A stretch of DNA of 7,154 nt from an uncultured Azospirillum sp. (GTDB lineage Bacteria; Pseudomonadota; Alphaproteobacteria; RF32; CAG-239). Numbering within the stretch: the first letter of the stretch is position 1; each line of letters starts with the position of its first letter. Shown piece by piece: positions 6,316 through 7,154 of this stretch. The position numbers were made by a program, and so were the translations under genes. The stretch lies in the NCBI GenBank assembly GCA_946184595.1, contig CAMHFM010000038.1, forward strand, positions 1 through 7,154, in the 5' to 3' direction. The notes under the pieces are model-generated. The model was given only the letters and a program-made list of their open reading frames with translations. It made no database searches and was not told the origin of the DNA.

Positions 6316-7089
6316 CTATTTTCCTTGTACTGGGTATTTTTTTGCTCGTGCAGCTAGTCCTTGTTCAACTTTAGGAAGCCCTAGTTCTTTGTCAATTTCC
6401 CATGTCAGATCTGTTAAAGCTTGTTCAATTTTCAGGCGTTCTTGTTCAAATTCTTCATTGCTTAATTTATCTGAAATGAAAAAAGGTTGTGTTGTGGCAA
6501 CAATACCTTGAGAAAAAAGAGGTGGAATTAACATTTTATCCCAACTTTTGTTGAACAGTTTTGCGTTCTTTATACTGTATGTCATACCGACAACAGGTCT
6601 TCCTGTTTTTTGGGCATAATATAAAGCACTATGTGAAAGTTTCATATTTGGACCTTTAGGACCATCAGGAATTATGGTGATACTGTGTCCTTTTTGTAAT
6701 TCTCTCATTAAAGCTAAAGCTGCACCGCAAGCATTTTCGTTACTGGAACCATCAATAATTTTTATTCCAAATAATCGAAGAACCGAAGCAATTAAACGTC
6801 CGTCACGATGAGGCGAAACCAAAGCACTCATTGGAAATTTCTTTTTATTGCGCCAAAAATGACAGGGGAGTAAGGTCCTTCCATGCCAGATAATCAAAAT
6901 AATCGCATTATTTTCAGTCCAAGTTTGGTAAGTCCCTCTAATATTTCGTTCTTGCCAATGTGTAGTCCAACCAACTAAGCGCGCATAAATATAAATTAAG
7001 CAGCCAAGTAAGGCTGTTATAAAAGAAGAATTTTCTATTTTTTTAAGAAAATGCTTTATGCGTTTGCGCAGAGGTAATGAATCTGACAT
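6316..7089 (-). CDS. DUF374 lysophospholipid/lipid A-type acyltransferase
   Basis: This 257-residue protein belongs to the DUF374 branch of the acyltransferases. It has a hydrophobic N-terminal segment (about 22-40), the active-site block IIWHGR (66-71), SPHRDGRLIASVLRLFGI (92-109), GSS (114-116) and PDGPKGP (141-147). The His of WHGR takes the place of the catalytic His in the HX4D motif of related enzymes. In epsilonproteobacteria, DUF374 member LpxJ adds a secondary acyl chain to lipid A and does not need Kdo first. Placement immediately before waaA and lpxK, as in many alphaproteobacteria, supports a lipid A acylation role here, but phospholipid acylation cannot be excluded. ATG 7089 follows AAAAAAGG (7101-7108) by 11 bases, rather long. 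No promoter separates it from the upstream partial gene, so both appear to be in one operon. Confidence 0.88.
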   Translation of the reverse strand: MSDSLPLRKRIKHFLKKIENSSFITALLGCLIYIYARLVGWTTHWQERNIRGTYQTWTENNAIILIIWHGRTLLPCHFWRNKKKFPMSALVSPHRDGRLIASVLRLFGIKIIDGSSNENACGAALALMRELQKGHSITIIPDGPKGPNMKLSHSALYYAQKTGRPVVGMTYSIKNAKLFNKSWDKMLIPPLFSQGIVATTQPFFISDKLSNEEFEQERLKIEQALTDLTWEIDKELGLPKVEQGLAARAKKYPVQGK

Positions 7090-7097
7090 TTTTTATT

Positions 7098-7154
7098 TTA
7101 CCTTTTTTGAACCATGTCAGTAATAGAAATGCCAACGGTTTCATTTTCTGTAAT
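7098..7154 (-). CDS. C-terminal end of an unidentified protein, possibly CBS-domain (partial)
   Basis: Reading leftward from the window edge, one frame gives ITENETVGISITDMVQKR and stops at TAA (7100-7098), eight bases before the DUF374 start. The pattern 'ENETVGISITDMV' resembles the last strand-helix of a CBS domain (compare 'GKxVGIxxxxDLL'). Arabinose-5-phosphate isomerase KdsD/KpsF, which makes the Kdo precursor, ends with a CBS domain and would suit this operon. With only 18 residues this identification is conjecture. Support for coding is the tight spacing and shared strand with the downstream genes. Confidence 0.45.
   Translation of the reverse strand: MTENETVGISITDMVQKR

Noticed and set aside
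7041..7145. Small leftward open frame starting MKPLAFLLLTWFKKGK, overlapping both the partial gene and the DUF374 start
   Set aside because: It overlaps the better-supported DUF374 start in another frame, has no clear ribosome-binding site within the window, and ends after about 34 codons. The partial frame ending at 7098 fits operon spacing better.
1..7154. Mobile element, defence system, CRISPR or RNA gene
   Set aside because: No direct repeat array, transposase, integrase, phage-like or toxin-antitoxin gene, or tRNA-like fold was seen. All long frames are assigned to core metabolic or envelope families.

Overview
The window reads as chromosomal DNA of a low-GC Gram-negative bacterium, most likely an alphaproteobacterium. 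Coding is dense and A/T-rich, and the standard genetic code fits. The alphaproteobacterial guess rests on the gene order (DUF374 acyltransferase, Kdo transferase waaA, lpxK), the LpxK N-terminus (MRTPAFW) and the Kdo-transferase motif ESDFWP, where enterobacteria have ETELWP. A host- or gut-associated low-GC lineage would fit, but that is inference. GC was judged by eye, not computed.

Layout: positions 1-145 hold the end of an unidentified rightward gene. A hairpin with a T-run follows (168-204), overlapping a possible promoter. A rightward operon fills 215-3689: pgpA (phosphatidylglycerophosphatase A), a long U32-family protein with a DUF3656-type middle region (RlhA-like), and a class III sirtuin deacylase. 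A leftward operon fills 7154-3682, read from high to low coordinates: the last 18 codons of an unidentified gene (possibly a CBS-domain protein), a DUF374 lysophospholipid/lipid A-type acyltransferase, waaA, lpxK and a MazG-like nucleotide pyrophosphohydrolase. The two operons converge and their last genes overlap tail to tail by 8 bp.

Together the leftward genes build the inner core of lipopolysaccharide: acylation, 4'-phosphorylation by LpxK and Kdo addition by WaaA. The MazG-like gene is joined to lpxK by a TAATG junction. The rightward operon starts with the last step of phosphatidylglycerol synthesis and continues with a likely RNA-modification or protease-like enzyme and a protein deacylase. 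The latter two have no obvious pathway link to pgpA.

I see no mobile element, CRISPR array, tRNA, rRNA or defence-type system, and nothing that clearly forms an undescribed system. The best leads are local: a possible frameshift (sequence error, mutation or programmed -1 site) at the end of the U32 gene, loss of the acyl-specificity arginine in the sirtuin, and the overlapping promoter/terminator-like element before pgpA. There is no gene-free stretch above 300 bases.
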